Positions 17,051-26,278 of a stretch of DNA of 64,000 nt are shown piece after piece. Made by a program: the position numbers and the translations under genes. The stretch lies in contig NZ_JAJSLW010000013.1 of assembly GCF_021729145.1 (NCBI RefSeq), positions 62,001 to 126,000 of the forward strand. The letters are read 5' to 3'. The first letter of the stretch is position 1. Each line of letters begins with the position of its first letter. The notes below the pieces were generated by a model. It saw nothing but the letters and a program-made list of their open reading frames with translations, was not told where the DNA came from and ran no database searches. The stretch is from Membranihabitans maritimus. GTDB lineage: Bacteria > Bacteroidota > Bacteroidia > Chitinophagales > Saprospiraceae.

Positions 17051-18082
17051 TTATTTAGTATCGTTTTTTACTTTTTTTTCCAGTTGTGCCAGTCTTTTTT
17101 CTATTTCAGGAAGCTTTTTGGTTACCGTAAATGCTTTAAAAAATTGTAAATGACTATAAGCCGGCGAACCAAATACCCGATTATTATCACCCAAATCCGA
17201 CATTACTCCCGATTGACCGGAGATTAAGTTTTCAGATCCGATTTTTATATGCCCTGCTATCCCGGCCTGCCCCCCCAACTGGTTATTTGAACCCAATTGA
17301 CTACTTCCTGCAATTCCGGCCTGGGCCGCTATCACCGTATTCTTTCCTATGACCACATTATGAGCTATCTGGACCAGGTTGTCAAGCTTTACACCCTCTT
17401 CAATTATTGTAGATCCCATGGATGCCCGGTCTACCACAGTATTTGCACCAATATCCACATTGTCTTTTAGTACCACATTTCCAATTTGTGGAATTTTACG
17501 ATAATTACCGTCACTATCACGTGCAAAACCAAACCCATCACTTCCAATCACTGCATTGGCATGAAGTGTAACAGCATTACCAATCCTACAATCTGCATGG
17601 ACCTTGACCCCTGGAAAAATCCTGACACCATTACCTATCTGAACATTAGTCCCAATATAAACATGACTTTGAATTTCACAATTTTCACCAATCATTACTC
17701 CCTTTTCTATATGAACAAAAGGTCCGATATATACACTGTCAGGAACTTCAACGCCCTCATGAATACTGGCCAATGGAGAAATTCCTTTTATTTTTACCTT
17801 ATTTTCATCAAAAAATTCAAAAAGTATTGAAAGTGCCAAATAGACATTTTCTACTTTTAATAATGTGGTTGGGACTGGCTTCCTGGGATTAAAATCTTTA
17901 CCCACAATGATAGCTGTTGCCTGAGTCTGGTATAGATATTCTTCATATTTTGCATTTGAAAAAAAAGTAATTGCACCGGGCCCGGCATCTTCAATTTTAC
18001 CGGGATGTGTAATTACCCCCTCACCATTTCCTTGCACTTCAGCATTAATAAGCTCAGCAATTTGATTTATCTTTGCTTCCAT
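17051..18082 (-). CDS. lpxD: UDP-3-O-(3-hydroxyacyl)glucosamine N-acyltransferase
   Basis: A 343-residue enzyme adding the N-linked acyl chain after LpxC. The N-terminal uridine-binding domain covers residues 1-100 (including [15 protein letters not shown]), the left-handed beta-helix about 105-310, and a C-terminal coiled coil ([13 protein letters not shown]) closes it. The catalytic His is His241 in [11 protein letters not shown]. Gene order lpxD-lpxC-fabZ-lpxA on one strand is the usual lipid A cluster. Its start is only 29 bases from the divergent hemC start. Confidence 0.97.
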   Translation of the reverse strand: MEAKINQIAELINAEVQGNGEGVITHPGKIEDAGPGAITFFSNAKYEEYLYQTQATAIIVGKDFNPRKPVPTTLLKVENVYLALSILFEFFDENKVKIKGISPLASIHEGVEVPDSVYIGPFVHIEKGVMIGENCEIQSHVYIGTNVQIGNGVRIFPGVKVHADCRIGNAVTLHANAVIGSDGFGFARDSDGNYRKIPQIGNVVLKDNVDIGANTVVDRASMGSTIIEEGVKLDNLVQIAHNVVIGKNTVIAAQAGIAGSSQLGSNNQLGGQAGIAGHIKIGSENLISGQSGVMSDLGDNNRVFGSPAYSHLQFFKAFTVTKKLPEIEKRLAQLEKKVKNDTK

Positions 18083-18093
18083 AATTTTTTTCT

Positions 18094-18101
18094 CAAACTT
18101 A
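18094..18101 (-). promoter_or_regulatory. Candidate lpxD promoter -7 box
   Basis: Reads TAAGTTTG on the minus strand, a perfect TAnnTTTG match, 11 bases before the lpxD ATG. A -33 element would have to lie inside the hemC coding sequence, where only a T-rich stretch is seen. The 29-base divergent gap forces the hemC and lpxD control sites to overlap. Confidence 0.4.
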
Positions 18102-18111
18102 ACAAATTGTA

Positions 18112-18996
18112 ATGATAAAAATTGGAACCCGTGGCAGCAAATTGGCGATGTGGCAGGCGGAACATTTCCAACAACTTCTGAATGAGATTAATATCGAAAG
18201 CAGCATAATTGTATTAAAAACAAAAGGTGATCGAATTCAAAATCTCAGTTTCGACAAAATAGAAGGAAAAGGATTTTTCACCAAGGAAATTGAAGATGCA
18301 CTGTTGGCAGAAGAAATTGATGTAGCCGTCCATTCCCTAAAAGACTTACCGACAGAAAGTCCTGAAGGATTGGTCATTGCCGGATTATCCAGTCGCGCTA
18401 ACCCCGCCGATCTACTTCTAATCAGGGAGGATTCATATGACGAGCAACAACCATTTAAACTCAAAAAAGGCTCCATAGTAGGGACATCCTCACAGCGTCG
18501 AAAATCGTTAGTGCGCTATTTCAGACCTGATATTTCATTGAAAGATATAAGAGGTAATGTGCCCACAAGAATCCAAAAATTAAAGGATGGCAATTTTGAT
18601 GCTATTGTCATAGCCAAAGCTGGTGTAGATCGAATAAATGCACGCATCGAAGGTCTCCATTCGCGTGTTTTGAACCCAAAAGAATTTATTTCAGCACCGG
18701 GCCAGGGAGTAATTGCTTTTCAAACCAGGGAAGGAGAGATAGATATCCGAAAAATGTTAGGCCGGTTATCCGATAAAAATCTGGTAGACACGGTTAATGT
18801 GGAGCGAAAAGTATTGAAATTACTGGAAGGAGGATGTCATATGCCCATAGGAGTATATTGTGAAAAAGATGATCTGGGGAATTTTCATGTTTGGTCTTGC
18901 TATGGAAATAATTGGAAAGATGATCTAAATTTTGTACAATATTCATCAAATACTAAATTTGAACTTGCAGAAACTATAGCAAATAAATTGAAATGA
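18112..18996 (+). CDS. hemC: Hydroxymethylbilane synthase (porphobilinogen deaminase)
   Basis: A 294-residue cytoplasmic enzyme that joins four porphobilinogens into hydroxymethylbilane in haem synthesis. Family marks are [14 protein letters not shown] at the start, HSLKDLPTE with catalytic Asp78, [10 protein letters not shown] and the dipyrromethane-cofactor Cys242 in [10 protein letters not shown] (usual sequence GGCQVPIG; the His for Gln change is tolerated). Length is normal for the family. Its stop overlaps the next gene by 4 bases (ATGA), forming a hemC-exonuclease-like-hemD operon. Confidence 0.97.
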   Translation: MIKIGTRGSKLAMWQAEHFQQLLNEINIESSIIVLKTKGDRIQNLSFDKIEGKGFFTKEIEDALLAEEIDVAVHSLKDLPTESPEGLVIAGLSSRANPADLLLIREDSYDEQQPFKLKKGSIVGTSSQRRKSLVRYFRPDISLKDIRGNVPTRIQKLKDGNFDAIVIAKAGVDRINARIEGLHSRVLNPKEFISAPGQGVIAFQTREGEIDIRKMLGRLSDKNLVDTVNVERKVLKLLEGGCHMPIGVYCEKDDLGNFHVWSCYGNNWKDDLNFVQYSSNTKFELAETIANKLK

Positions 18997-19577
18997 TTTT
19001 AATATTTGACACAAGTGCAGCGGGAAAACCCAAAAAATGGAAGGCACCTTATACCGATACTTTTAGTTGGCCAAGGATGATTCATATCTCCTGGCTCTGT
19101 TATGATCGGGAGGGCAATCTTGCTTCTGATGAGAATTTACTTATTCGAAATGGAGCCCTGGAGATTCCTGAGGATATGTTGAGATATCATAAACTAAAAT
19201 TGGAAGACATTGAAGAAAATGGAGTCGAACTGGAAGAGGCATTGGAAAAATTCAAAGCCATCGTGGACCAATCTGATTATGTCTTTTCTTTTAACCTGAA
19301 TTACAATGAAAGTATAGTAGGTGCAGAATATGCAAGAAATAATATTAATCACAGACTGCACCAGTCTGAACGATATTGCCTCATGAGAGAATCAACTTAT
19401 TTTTGCAAAATCGTAGGCAAAGACGGCGGTTATAAATGGCCAACTCTTACCGAATTACATACCAGGTGTTTCGGAGCCGGATATGCTGGGCCTAATAACG
19501 CCAGAAACGATGTATTGGCAGCCACCAAGTGCTTTAATTATATGTGGACTGAAGGGGAATTAGAAGATTTGTTTTAA
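18993..19577 (+). CDS. DEDDh exonuclease-fold protein with degenerate active site
   Basis: A 194-residue protein with the overall pattern of Bacteroidota DnaQ-like 3'-5' exonucleases (WPRMIHISWLCYDREGN, YKWPTLTELHTRCFG). The catalytic residues are largely lost. Motif I, normally DTETTG, reads DTSAAG so Asp6 remains but the Glu is Ser8. Motif II has Asn105 where the Asp of the usual NxxFD stands. Motif III, normally HNAxxDV, reads NNARNDV: the His is Asn168 while Asp173 remains. It may bind nucleic acid without cutting it or have a new role. It sits between hemC (4-base overlap) and hemD (9-base gap), suggesting a haem-linked or regulatory job, but that is inference. Confidence 0.8.
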   Translation: MILIFDTSAAGKPKKWKAPYTDTFSWPRMIHISWLCYDREGNLASDENLLIRNGALEIPEDMLRYHKLKLEDIEENGVELEEALEKFKAIVDQSDYVFSFNLNYNESIVGAEYARNNINHRLHQSERYCLMRESTYFCKIVGKDGGYKWPTLTELHTRCFGAGYAGPNNARNDVLAATKCFNYMWTEGELEDLF

Positions 19578-19586
19578 GGTTTCAAT

Positions 19587-20282
19587 ATGAGGTTGTTTAT
19601 CAGTCGCCAACTTTCCCAGGATAGCCCCATTCGTAAACTCGCCACAGACCATAAATGGGAACTCATAGATCAGTCACTTATTGATATCAAGATCAGAACG
19701 TTACAGGAATTACCTCATGCCGATTGGTATTTCTTTTACAGCAAAAATGGTGTAAAAAGCTACCTTAAATATCGGAATACAATGTCAAACAAAACCAATG
19801 ACAAAAATATTAAGCTGGCGGCCATCGGTCCCGGTACGGCAACTTTTATGATTCAAAATGATCTCGTTTGTTCATTTGCAGGGGATGGTGGAACAGATCA
19901 GACCGAATCTGATTTTCTGGAAGTAAGTAAAAATGATGATAGCATTCTCTTTTTCAGGGCCGAAAATTCTGCTAATCGCCTAATGAAAACGATCAAACCT
20001 TTCCGTAAGGTGCAATCGGTAATTGCATACGACAATGATATGGTACCTACTGTATTTCCCCCTGTAGACATTGTGGTGTTAACCAGTAGCAGGAATGCCC
20101 GTGCATTTCTAAAAGCAAACCCCACTCCAAAACAAAAAATTATAGCCATTGGCCATCCGACTTATGATACACTCTTGTCACTTTCCATTCCTTCAACAGA
20201 TATAATTGTGGCTGAAGAACCCTCTGAAGAAGGGATATTAAAAGCCTTACTTAAAATTATGAATAATAAGGATATAACTTAA
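19587..20282 (+). CDS. hemD: Uroporphyrinogen-III synthase
   Basis: A 231-residue protein with the loosely conserved HemD pattern: N-terminal MRLFISRQL, DWYFFYSKNGVKSYL in the first lobe, LAAIGPGTA at the hinge, then VVLTSSRNARAFLKANP and IIAIGHPTYDTL in the second lobe. HemD cyclises hydroxymethylbilane with inversion of ring D. Low sequence conservation is normal for this family; identity is strengthened by its position after hemC. It ends the plus-strand operon; the next gene is convergent. Confidence 0.9.
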   Translation: MRLFISRQLSQDSPIRKLATDHKWELIDQSLIDIKIRTLQELPHADWYFFYSKNGVKSYLKYRNTMSNKTNDKNIKLAAIGPGTATFMIQNDLVCSFAGDGGTDQTESDFLEVSKNDDSILFFRAENSANRLMKTIKPFRKVQSVIAYDNDMVPTVFPPVDIVVLTSSRNARAFLKANPTPKQKIIAIGHPTYDTLLSLSIPSTDIIVAEEPSEEGILKALLKIMNNKDIT

Positions 20283-20460
20283 TTATATTTATTTATGTAA
20301 AGATGTGAATACTATGGACAACAATCAAAAGCATTGACTATAGACACCAAAATTTAACCCCGGCAATTGGATCATCTTCTAAATTCATAAAATTCTATGG
20401 CTTCCACAATCAATGCAATTTGATTATTCCATTTATAATTTGTGAGATTATTATCTCCGC

Positions 20461-22785
20461 TCAATGGTCATTATATAATTTTCTTGTATCCTTCAAATAA
20501 ATAGTTTGTACTTGTGGCATTTTATCAAAATTCCCATTATTGTCCCAGAGTTCTATTGAAACATCGTAGAAATATGAAGGAAGACCTTTTAGTAATTTCG
20601 TAAAAATACCGTCATCCTTTATAAGATCCTTATTTTCTCCATTATCGTAAACCTCAAAAGATATCGATTCAGGTTCTGACTCCCAATTAACATGTTTAAT
20701 ATTTGCTTTCCCGGGATTAGGCTCAAGATTTATTCGCATTCTTTCGACACTACCTCCATCGTATGCTTTGATTTCAATGCTTTCTTCATTCAAAACTTGA
20801 AGCCATTGAACTTGTGGAGGAGTAATATCCTTTCCGGTAATTTCTATATTAACATATCCTCTCTTGACTATATGTTGTCCGCTTAATTTACCAGGAAGCC
20901 AGTACTCAATGTAAATCGGGATATTTTGACCTTCCGGTATACTATTTGATAAAACAGTTTTAGAATATTTAAAAGCTCCACCAATATGATCATACTCTTG
21001 CCAACTGTCGGCTATCCTGATATTGGTATTATTTTGATTCAAATATGGGCTAATTGAATAAGCAAATGTCCTTATAAGCTTGCCCTCTTCTTCTACCAAA
21101 ATCTCAATGGTTTCGCCCGGGTTAGGAATACCATCTCCATTTCCAATTCCAACTAATTGATAGGTAGAATCTACAGCTGCTTTTACGACCGTCAACTCTT
21201 TTCCATCACCTATTTCAAAATCCAATATTTCATCCACAGGCTCTTTGAACCTGATGTCCAATTCATCATTCCAGGTATTTCCTTTCGAGTCTTTAAATAA
21301 AACACCCAGTTTACCTATTTCTGAATGCAGGTTATTGCTTTTTATTTGAAAAACTCCATCTACTGCTTTCTCTACACCTAATCTTAACTCGCCTACCATT
21401 CTACTGGAATGAATAACCACTATATCATCACTTATCGGATACAACTCCACGGAAACAGAATCAGTTTGAGAAAACCCCTTATTCAATGCTTTGATTGATA
21501 CATTTACAGTATCTCCTGCGATAGCCCAATTGCCTTCTAAAATTGACCATGAAGAAACAACTATTTCTGGATCAGATAATGGTTTACCAATATATATTTC
21601 ATGAATACTTCCGGTAGTTTCTATCTCAAGAACCCCTTCAGAATCACTTTCGACCAGATAAACACGAGACTCCATTGTTCTTACATCCACATCGCGTATT
21701 TGATACTCTGTTTCTGCCTCATAAAAAGGAGCTGTTTTAACTTTTACAGACACATGCGTCATCAATTCTCCATCAGGTAAAAAATTTCGAACAGAAGATC
21801 TAAAACCAGTTTTTGAAACACGCTCCAAGATGGTAAACCCGGATTGATTTCGGGAGGATTCTACACTATATCCCCATACATTGAAACTTGGGTAAATATC
21901 AATATAATCCCATTGTTCCCGGACGGGCAAAGGATTTTCGAATGCATTCATAATAAACTCAAACATTTCCCCTAGTCCACACGTAATGTGAGAGGCTTCA
22001 TACATTTTGTACTGATAATGAGGTACTGCACTTTGCCAATACCGGTTAAAATCATTGTGATAGAATCGAAGACGGTCGCGGGTTCCATTGTGCATTCGCA
22101 CACTTACTGACTTGAAATTATCATACATTTCAGAATGCATATAAACAACCGGAAACTCTAAAGGACCTGCCTGAAATTCAGTTGATCCGCAAAAATTTCC
22201 GGCGGCACTTACCAAATCGGGAAATTTTGCAGCCATCCAAAAAGTCATAAACCCTCCCATCGACAATCCTGAAACAGCCCGACACCTCCTGTCTTTCAAC
22301 GTCTTGTAATGACCATCTATATACCTTACCAATTCCAAAAAGTACTCTGGAAATTGACGAAATGAAGTTACTTTACTTATATTATAAGGTGTTAAATTCA
22401 ACGGCTCATGTGTAAATTGATTCAATCCATCAACCTTGACGACTATAACATCATTGTTCGATACAAATTTTTCAATGTTATCACCATTATTTTCCTCACC
22501 TACATCGTAATCAGAATATCCACTACCCATTGATCCAAAGTACCTTTGTGCCCAACCATGAAAAAAATAAATTACCGGATATTTCTTATCTGTATCAATG
22601 TCGTATTCAGGAGGTAAAAATATTCTGTAAGATCGATTCGCTCCGAATACATGACTGTAATGATACTGATCTTTGATAATTACATCCGTCTTGTTTTGAC
22701 CAGGCAAATCAAATGTTGATAACAAGACAAAAAAGAAGGCCAGGTAACAAAGGCGAACACGACAAATTAATTCTGATAATATCAT
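20461..22785 (-). CDS. Secreted esterase (esterase D/PF00756 type) with long beta-rich C-terminus
   Basis: A 774-residue exported hydrolase. Residues 1-30 form a signal peptide. The alpha/beta hydrolase domain (about 40-285) has the oxyanion HGW segment (YFFHGWAQ), nucleophile Ser175 in GLSMGG and a likely catalytic His266 in ASHITCG. The remaining ~480 residues read as several beta-sandwich repeats with phrases such as GIPNPGETIEI and VYDNGENKDLIKDDGIFTK, typical of surface-protein scaffold domains. No C-terminal type IX sorting signal is evident. It is the last gene of locus A and probably removes acyl or aromatic esters from the imported substrate. Exact ester is unknown. Confidence 0.82.
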   Translation of the reverse strand: MILSELICRVRLCYLAFFFVLLSTFDLPGQNKTDVIIKDQYHYSHVFGANRSYRIFLPPEYDIDTDKKYPVIYFFHGWAQRYFGSMGSGYSDYDVGEENNGDNIEKFVSNNDVIVVKVDGLNQFTHEPLNLTPYNISKVTSFRQFPEYFLELVRYIDGHYKTLKDRRCRAVSGLSMGGFMTFWMAAKFPDLVSAAGNFCGSTEFQAGPLEFPVVYMHSEMYDNFKSVSVRMHNGTRDRLRFYHNDFNRYWQSAVPHYQYKMYEASHITCGLGEMFEFIMNAFENPLPVREQWDYIDIYPSFNVWGYSVESSRNQSGFTILERVSKTGFRSSVRNFLPDGELMTHVSVKVKTAPFYEAETEYQIRDVDVRTMESRVYLVESDSEGVLEIETTGSIHEIYIGKPLSDPEIVVSSWSILEGNWAIAGDTVNVSIKALNKGFSQTDSVSVELYPISDDIVVIHSSRMVGELRLGVEKAVDGVFQIKSNNLHSEIGKLGVLFKDSKGNTWNDELDIRFKEPVDEILDFEIGDGKELTVVKAAVDSTYQLVGIGNGDGIPNPGETIEILVEEEGKLIRTFAYSISPYLNQNNTNIRIADSWQEYDHIGGAFKYSKTVLSNSIPEGQNIPIYIEYWLPGKLSGQHIVKRGYVNIEITGKDITPPQVQWLQVLNEESIEIKAYDGGSVERMRINLEPNPGKANIKHVNWESEPESISFEVYDNGENKDLIKDDGIFTKLLKGLPSYFYDVSIELWDNNGNFDKMPQVQTIYLKDTRKLYNDH

Positions 22786-22810
22786 AACCGATCAATTAGT
22801 TGAAAAATCA

Positions 22811-24280
22811 TCAATGCATTGTTTCAAAAAGATTAAGAATTTCCTTTTCTATCTTATCTGAGGCTGTCTTTTCAACCTTATTAACATATTGCCATGTCTC
22901 ATACCCACCCAATCGATGTTGTTCAGGGGTTGGCAAATATCCAAATGCCCCATTAGCCAAACCTATAACAAAAGTATCCTTGTAAGGACTACTCGATTTA
23001 ATCTCCAGCCCAATTTCAGCAAATACCTCAAAAGGGATAGCCGCTATGCCGATATCATTGATCGAAAATGCTTGCAGCTCAATATGTACTGAATCGGGAT
23101 ATTCAGCTTCCATATCGAAAATACGATGCATATACACTTTTTCGAGTCGATGAAACATAGGAATATCTCCATTATATGATCTTACCGCGGCCATATTTAC
23201 TAATACCTGCGGATCCGCCCTTCTCACTTTCAAGGACATCTCTTTGATTTTAGAACCCAGGACTACTTCATCCTCAAAGGTCAGCTTTTGATATTCCTCA
23301 AAAACTTTATCGGCTACATCATCCGCAACATATTTGATTTTTTCATAATTAGGTAATCTTGTAGGAAGCTTGGAATAATCATTATTATTGATATCTCCTG
23401 ATGTTCCATTTGTCATAATACCTACAAAGGATGGTATTTGCTTTTCTGCTTCCAATAAAGTCATCATCCGATCGGCGAAGGCGGCAAAATAATCCGCTGA
23501 TATATGCCCTTGAGGAACACCTCCTACATAATGCAGGGAATAGTTGGCTAACAATCCAATGGGCTTCCCTTCGATAGATTCGATTGCTAAAAATGAAACT
23601 TCCGGGTCAACAGGACCTGCCGGATGTAATAAATCTGCGCTGTGACCAGGATTCATTCGTACAATTTCTTTCTGTCCCAAAGGGCTCATCACAGAATCTT
23701 TCATTATCCATCTTCGATTAAATACATGTTCCGGCACATCAATGCTACCAATTCCTATCCTGGCAAGTTGGCAGTTTTTCAGCGCTAAATGAACACCATC
23801 GACTATTCGTTTAACAACAAATGTCTGATATTCATCTAAATCTACCCCAGACCTCCATTCTTTTAGCTTATTCCCCACACCTCGGAGACTAACTGCGGAG
23901 TGTGTATGAGTAGCTGCCATCAACACATGAGACCTGTGAATATTATATTCTTTTGCAAGAATAATCTTAGCTGCATCAAAAACTTCTTTACCAACACTTA
24001 CATTGTCTACTATAACGAAAAATAGTTTTTGGATCCCATCATCCAAAACTAGTGTTCTCACCTGCAAGGGATCATGTATATAGGTTGCTATAGGTGAATT
24101 GTATCCCCCTACCACACGATGGCCGAGAAATGGTGTAATATCGACTATGGAAGCACCTGCATTAAAACTATTGTTCTGTGCTTTGGAACCTTGCGCAATA
24201 AAAAAGATTATAAACATACTATATATCAGCGTATTCCATTTAAATGAATTAAACTTCAAATCTACCATTTTAAATACCAT
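22811..24280 (-). CDS. Neutral ceramidase-like (PF04734) secreted hydrolase lacking the catalytic Ser
   Basis: A 489-residue exported protein with a signal peptide (about 1-35) and the N-terminal ceramidase domain pattern: AGASIVDITPFLG, zinc-site MAATHTHSAV (His125/His127) and LANYSLHYVGG (His250). In true neutral ceramidases the nucleophile Ser is in GDVSPN; here the equivalent segment is GDINNN with Asn298 in that place. It therefore probably is a zinc hydrolase of a different chemistry, as in many Bacteroidota and Planctomycetes homologues labelled ceramidase by similarity only. Gene order places it between a sulfatase and an esterase in locus A, hinting at an amide- or ester-linked substrate. 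Confidence 0.8.
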   Translation of the reverse strand: MVFKMVDLKFNSFKWNTLIYSMFIIFFIAQGSKAQNNSFNAGASIVDITPFLGHRVVGGYNSPIATYIHDPLQVRTLVLDDGIQKLFFVIVDNVSVGKEVFDAAKIILAKEYNIHRSHVLMAATHTHSAVSLRGVGNKLKEWRSGVDLDEYQTFVVKRIVDGVHLALKNCQLARIGIGSIDVPEHVFNRRWIMKDSVMSPLGQKEIVRMNPGHSADLLHPAGPVDPEVSFLAIESIEGKPIGLLANYSLHYVGGVPQGHISADYFAAFADRMMTLLEAEKQIPSFVGIMTNGTSGDINNNDYSKLPTRLPNYEKIKYVADDVADKVFEEYQKLTFEDEVVLGSKIKEMSLKVRRADPQVLVNMAAVRSYNGDIPMFHRLEKVYMHRIFDMEAEYPDSVHIELQAFSINDIGIAAIPFEVFAEIGLEIKSSSPYKDTFVIGLANGAFGYLPTPEQHRLGGYETWQYVNKVEKTASDKIEKEILNLFETMH

Positions 24281-24583
24281 GTTTGCTTTATAAAATTTTA
24301 CTTAATTTAGAAATACCATCACAAATTTTGGCACAAAAAAAGTGAGTGCAATGAAAAATTTATTTAGCCCCAAAAACCTGTTCATCGAACATTCTGCAAG
24401 AACAAAACATAATTATAACTGGAAGAACATACGTTTTGGGTCAAAAGTGAAAACTTCATTTCTCGTGGCACTCAACGTTAAGTCAATTTTCTTTTCCGGA
24501 CTCACATATTCTTTTTTGAAATTACCATAATCAGTGAAATAGTGATTATCATTAGTTGATTTACTTACCATATATTACAATTT
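24281..24583. other. 303-base gap between ceramidase-like and sulfatase genes
   Basis: This stretch interrupts the otherwise tight locus A operon. On the minus strand it contains one short open frame (24413-24571, listed separately). A plus-strand frame of 62 codons also exists at 24342-24530 but runs against the direction of the operon and looks random. No clear terminator hairpin. Confidence 0.45.
24413..24571 (-). CDS. Possible 52-residue small protein or gene remnant
   Basis: An ATG-started frame of 53 codons beginning 12 bases after the sulfatase stop, in operon orientation. The translation (starts MVSKSTNDNHYFTDYG, later KKIDLTLSATRNEVFTFDP) is hydrophilic and protein-like, with no signal peptide. 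I do not recognise it. It could be a small orphan protein or the last piece of a deleted gene. Support is limited to position, direction and composition. Confidence 0.3.
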   Translation of the reverse strand: MVSKSTNDNHYFTDYGNFKKEYVSPEKKIDLTLSATRNEVFTFDPKRMFFQL

Positions 24584-26278
24584 CTACTCTATGAGTAGCT
24601 TTTCGCTCCATGTCACAACACCTGATTTCTTAGCCCAAGTTATCCATAATGCTTCCAACTTATTGACCTTTTCGGGCATTTGTGTCGCCAGATTAATGGT
24701 TTCGCTCCTGTCAGATTCTAAATCATAAAGTTCCCAGTCAAATTCTGCATCTTGTTCCCATTTGGATACTAATTTATATTTACCCTTTCTTATAGCTTTG
24801 TTACCTTCGTGTTCCCAGCATATAATCCTTTCAGGCAAATTAAAATTATCAAATGCAGGTCTTAAGCTTACACCTTCCATCTCTATTATGGAATTTTCTT
24901 TAAATATTCTTGGATAGTCAGCTTCAGCAACATCAATACAGGTAGCCATAATATCTATTACGTGTGCGGGTTGATTTCTGAATTCACTTTTAGCCTTAAT
25001 TCCATCTGGCCAATGCACTATCAGAGGTGTAGAAATTCCACCTTCATGTACCCAGTGCTTATACATCCTAAACGGAGTATTGCTTGTATTCGCCCAGGAC
25101 TTTCCATATCCAAGATACGTATTTTCACTTCCGGGCTGCAGGCCTTTCCCTATAAGCACTGGTCTTCCGTCACGTGTATACTTCGGAACATAATCCTTCT
25201 GAATCTCATCATTCTCCATGGGCTTTAATTCAGCCATGTCAACATCTTTATGGAAAGGTTGGATTATGTCAGAAAACCCAAATTCTTCTGCACATCCCCC
25301 ATTATCCTGTAAAAATAAAACCAGGGTATTCTCTATTATTCCTTTCTTTTCAAGCGAATTCATAATTCTGCCGATGCCCTGATCAATACAATCAATCATG
25401 GCAGCATAGACCTCCATTAGTGAACTATACCAATCCTTTAGTTCGACTTCTTCCCAGTCAGGAATGCCATCCTCTTCTGACAAAACCCATTCGGGTTTAA
25501 CCAAACCCATTTCGAGCATTCGCTGATATTTTTCCTGTCGAAGTTTATCCCAGCCGGCATCAAACTGTCCTTTATATTTTGCAATATCCTCTGGTTTAGC
25601 GTGCATTGGCCAATGAGCACCCGTATATGCCATGTAAATGAAAAATGGACGATTACTTTTATGATCTTCTATAAATTCTACGGCTTTGTCGGATATAGCG
25701 TCTGTATAATAAAAATCTTCTTTGGGGTAGATATATTCATTATTGTACGCTAAAGTTACCGGATCATAAAAGCTTCCAGCACCGGTAATGGTGCCAAAGA
25801 ACTTATCAAACCCCCTTTGCAATGGCCAGTTATGCTTTGGAGGATTCGTATTTGGAAGATCTGCAGGAGTTATATGCCATTTTCCGGACATATATGTTGA
25901 ATATCCTACTCCTTTTAATACTTCTGCAATGGTCACAGCATTTCTGCTCAAATCACCACTATAACCTTCTCTTCCGAGATTGCCTGTCATATGACCTATT
26001 CCTGCCTGATGGGAGTATAATCCAGTCAATAAAGAGGCCCTGGTAGGACAACAACGCCCCGTATTATAAAACTGGGTAAATCGCAAACCATTTGCAGCTA
26101 AACCATCAAGAACTGGTGTCTTTATAGGTCCTCCATAGCATCCAATATCGGAATAGCCCATATCATCTGTCATAATGAGGATAATGTTGGGTTGAAGATT
26201 CTCTTCCTTAGACGATTTGCAGGCAGTACATACAAATACACCTATAAAGAATAAAAATTTGAAACCTAATTTCACCAT
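24584..26278 (-). CDS. Secreted formylglycine sulfatase (family S1)
   Basis: A 564-residue exported sulfatase. It has a signal peptide and a weak lipobox ending at Cys20. The catalytic signature is CCPTRASLLTG, in which Cys76 is the residue converted to formylglycine (C-x-P-x-R). Metal-binding Asp38 and Asp39 lie in LIMTDDMGYSDIG, and a second metal site in LQDNGGCAEE. The C-terminal part (GKYKLVSKWEQDAEFDWELYDL) is typical of arylsulfatase A-like enzymes. It overlaps the SusD stop by 7 bases, so it is cotranscribed with the transporter pair. A maturase is needed for activity but is not encoded here. Confidence 0.93.
   Translation of the reverse strand: MVKLGFKFLFFIGVFVCTACKSSKEENLQPNIILIMTDDMGYSDIGCYGGPIKTPVLDGLAANGLRFTQFYNTGRCCPTRASLLTGLYSHQAGIGHMTGNLGREGYSGDLSRNAVTIAEVLKGVGYSTYMSGKWHITPADLPNTNPPKHNWPLQRGFDKFFGTITGAGSFYDPVTLAYNNEYIYPKEDFYYTDAISDKAVEFIEDHKSNRPFFIYMAYTGAHWPMHAKPEDIAKYKGQFDAGWDKLRQEKYQRMLEMGLVKPEWVLSEEDGIPDWEEVELKDWYSSLMEVYAAMIDCIDQGIGRIMNSLEKKGIIENTLVLFLQDNGGCAEEFGFSDIIQPFHKDVDMAELKPMENDEIQKDYVPKYTRDGRPVLIGKGLQPGSENTYLGYGKSWANTSNTPFRMYKHWVHEGGISTPLIVHWPDGIKAKSEFRNQPAHVIDIMATCIDVAEADYPRIFKENSIIEMEGVSLRPAFDNFNLPERIICWEHEGNKAIRKGKYKLVSKWEQDAEFDWELYDLESDRSETINLATQMPEKVNKLEALWITWAKKSGVVTWSEKLLIE

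Noticed and set aside
14769-18082. Periodic short repeats in lpxA and lpxD
   Set aside because: They reflect hexapeptide repeats of left-handed beta-helix proteins, not a DNA repeat array or CRISPR.
24342-24530. Plus-strand frame of 62 codons in the locus A gap
   Set aside because: Opposes all neighbouring genes and its translation looks random; the minus-strand frame is the better candidate.
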